The notes beneath the pieces were generated by a model, which was not told the DNA's origin, did not search any database, and was given only the letters and a program-made list of their open reading frames with translations. This document shows positions 32,622 to 32,650 of a stretch of DNA of 32,650 nucleotides, in pieces. How positions within the stretch are numbered: position 1 is the first letter of the stretch; each line of letters begins with the position of its first letter. A program made the translations under genes and the position numbers. Location: positions 71,387 to 104,036 of the forward strand of contig JAHZFK010000004.1 of assembly GCA_019421385.1 (NCBI GenBank). Direction: 5' to 3'. This DNA is from Clostridiales bacterium. Its GTDB lineage: Bacteria > Bacillota > Clostridia > Oscillospirales > Butyricicoccaceae.

Positions 32622-32650
32622 AAAACAAAGGGCGAGGCGGACAAAGCCGC
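32622..32650 (-). terminator. Probable 3' half of a terminator of an upstream gene, cut by the window edge
   Basis: On the minus strand a small hairpin GCGG-CTTTGT-CCGC (32650-32637) runs into CTCGCCCTTTGTTTT. If the unseen bases beyond 32650 are AAAGGGCGAG or similar, this is a long stem followed by a U-rich tract. Only half is visible, so the call is inference. Confidence 0.4.

Noticed and set aside
32551..32650. End of an upstream coding gene overlapping the first island gene
   Set aside because: A frame open from the edge ends at a TGA overlapping the GTG, but its composition is not protein-like, and the promoter and probable terminator explain the region better.
1..32650. CRISPR array, tRNA or rRNA genes
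   Set aside because: No regularly spaced repeats and no recognisable tRNA or rRNA sequence found on reading both strands.

Overview
The window looks like chromosomal DNA of a motile, Gram-positive member of the Clostridia. The signs are strong GGAGG-type ribosome binding sites, a G5/3D cell-wall protein, a YjfB-type motility protein, a chemoreceptor and flagellar sigma-28-like promoter motifs. I cannot name the genus from the sequence alone.

Positions 1-5140 hold ordinary single-gene units: the 5' end of a secreted protein (minus), a methyl-accepting chemotaxis protein (minus, own terminator and sigma-28-like promoter), an acidic lipoprotein (plus), the small motility protein YjfB (minus, not in the supplied list of longer reading frames) and a TTG-started G5/3D-domain protein (minus). 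The lipoprotein gene and yjfB converge on one shared terminator. About 360 bp with no recognisable gene follow.

Positions 5499-32554 are one long minus-strand glycan-modification island, read from right to left. It starts just inside the right edge with a sigma-28-like promoter. The gene order is: GT2 glycosyltransferase with a helical tail; RfbF (CDP-glucose synthesis); nucleotide-sugar dehydrogenase (UDP-glucuronate type); two GT2 enzymes; an asparagine-synthetase-like amide ligase with a degenerate glutaminase site; an FkbM methyltransferase; three radical SAM enzymes; two GT2 enzymes; a fourth radical SAM enzyme; another GT2; a fifth radical SAM enzyme; and a UDP-glucuronate-decarboxylase-like protein. 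Nearly all of these genes overlap or are only a few bases apart. After a 260-bp gap comes a sulfation module: an AT-rich sulfotransferase, cysD and a cysN-cysC fusion gene, which would make PAPS. No protein in the island has an obvious membrane segment, and I see no flippase, polymerase or transporter. With the motility neighbours this suggests a glycan built on a cytoplasmic protein, most likely flagellin, then methylated, amidated, sulfated and altered by radical SAM chemistry. The acceptor and the linkages are inference.

The clearest sequence event is a 2,625-bp IS21-family insertion (istA-istB, plus strand) inside the cysNC fusion gene. It is flanked by a 5-bp TGAGG duplication. Removing the element and one copy of the repeat restores a 606-codon cysNC frame exactly, so the insertion looks recent and may have altered sulfation in this strain.
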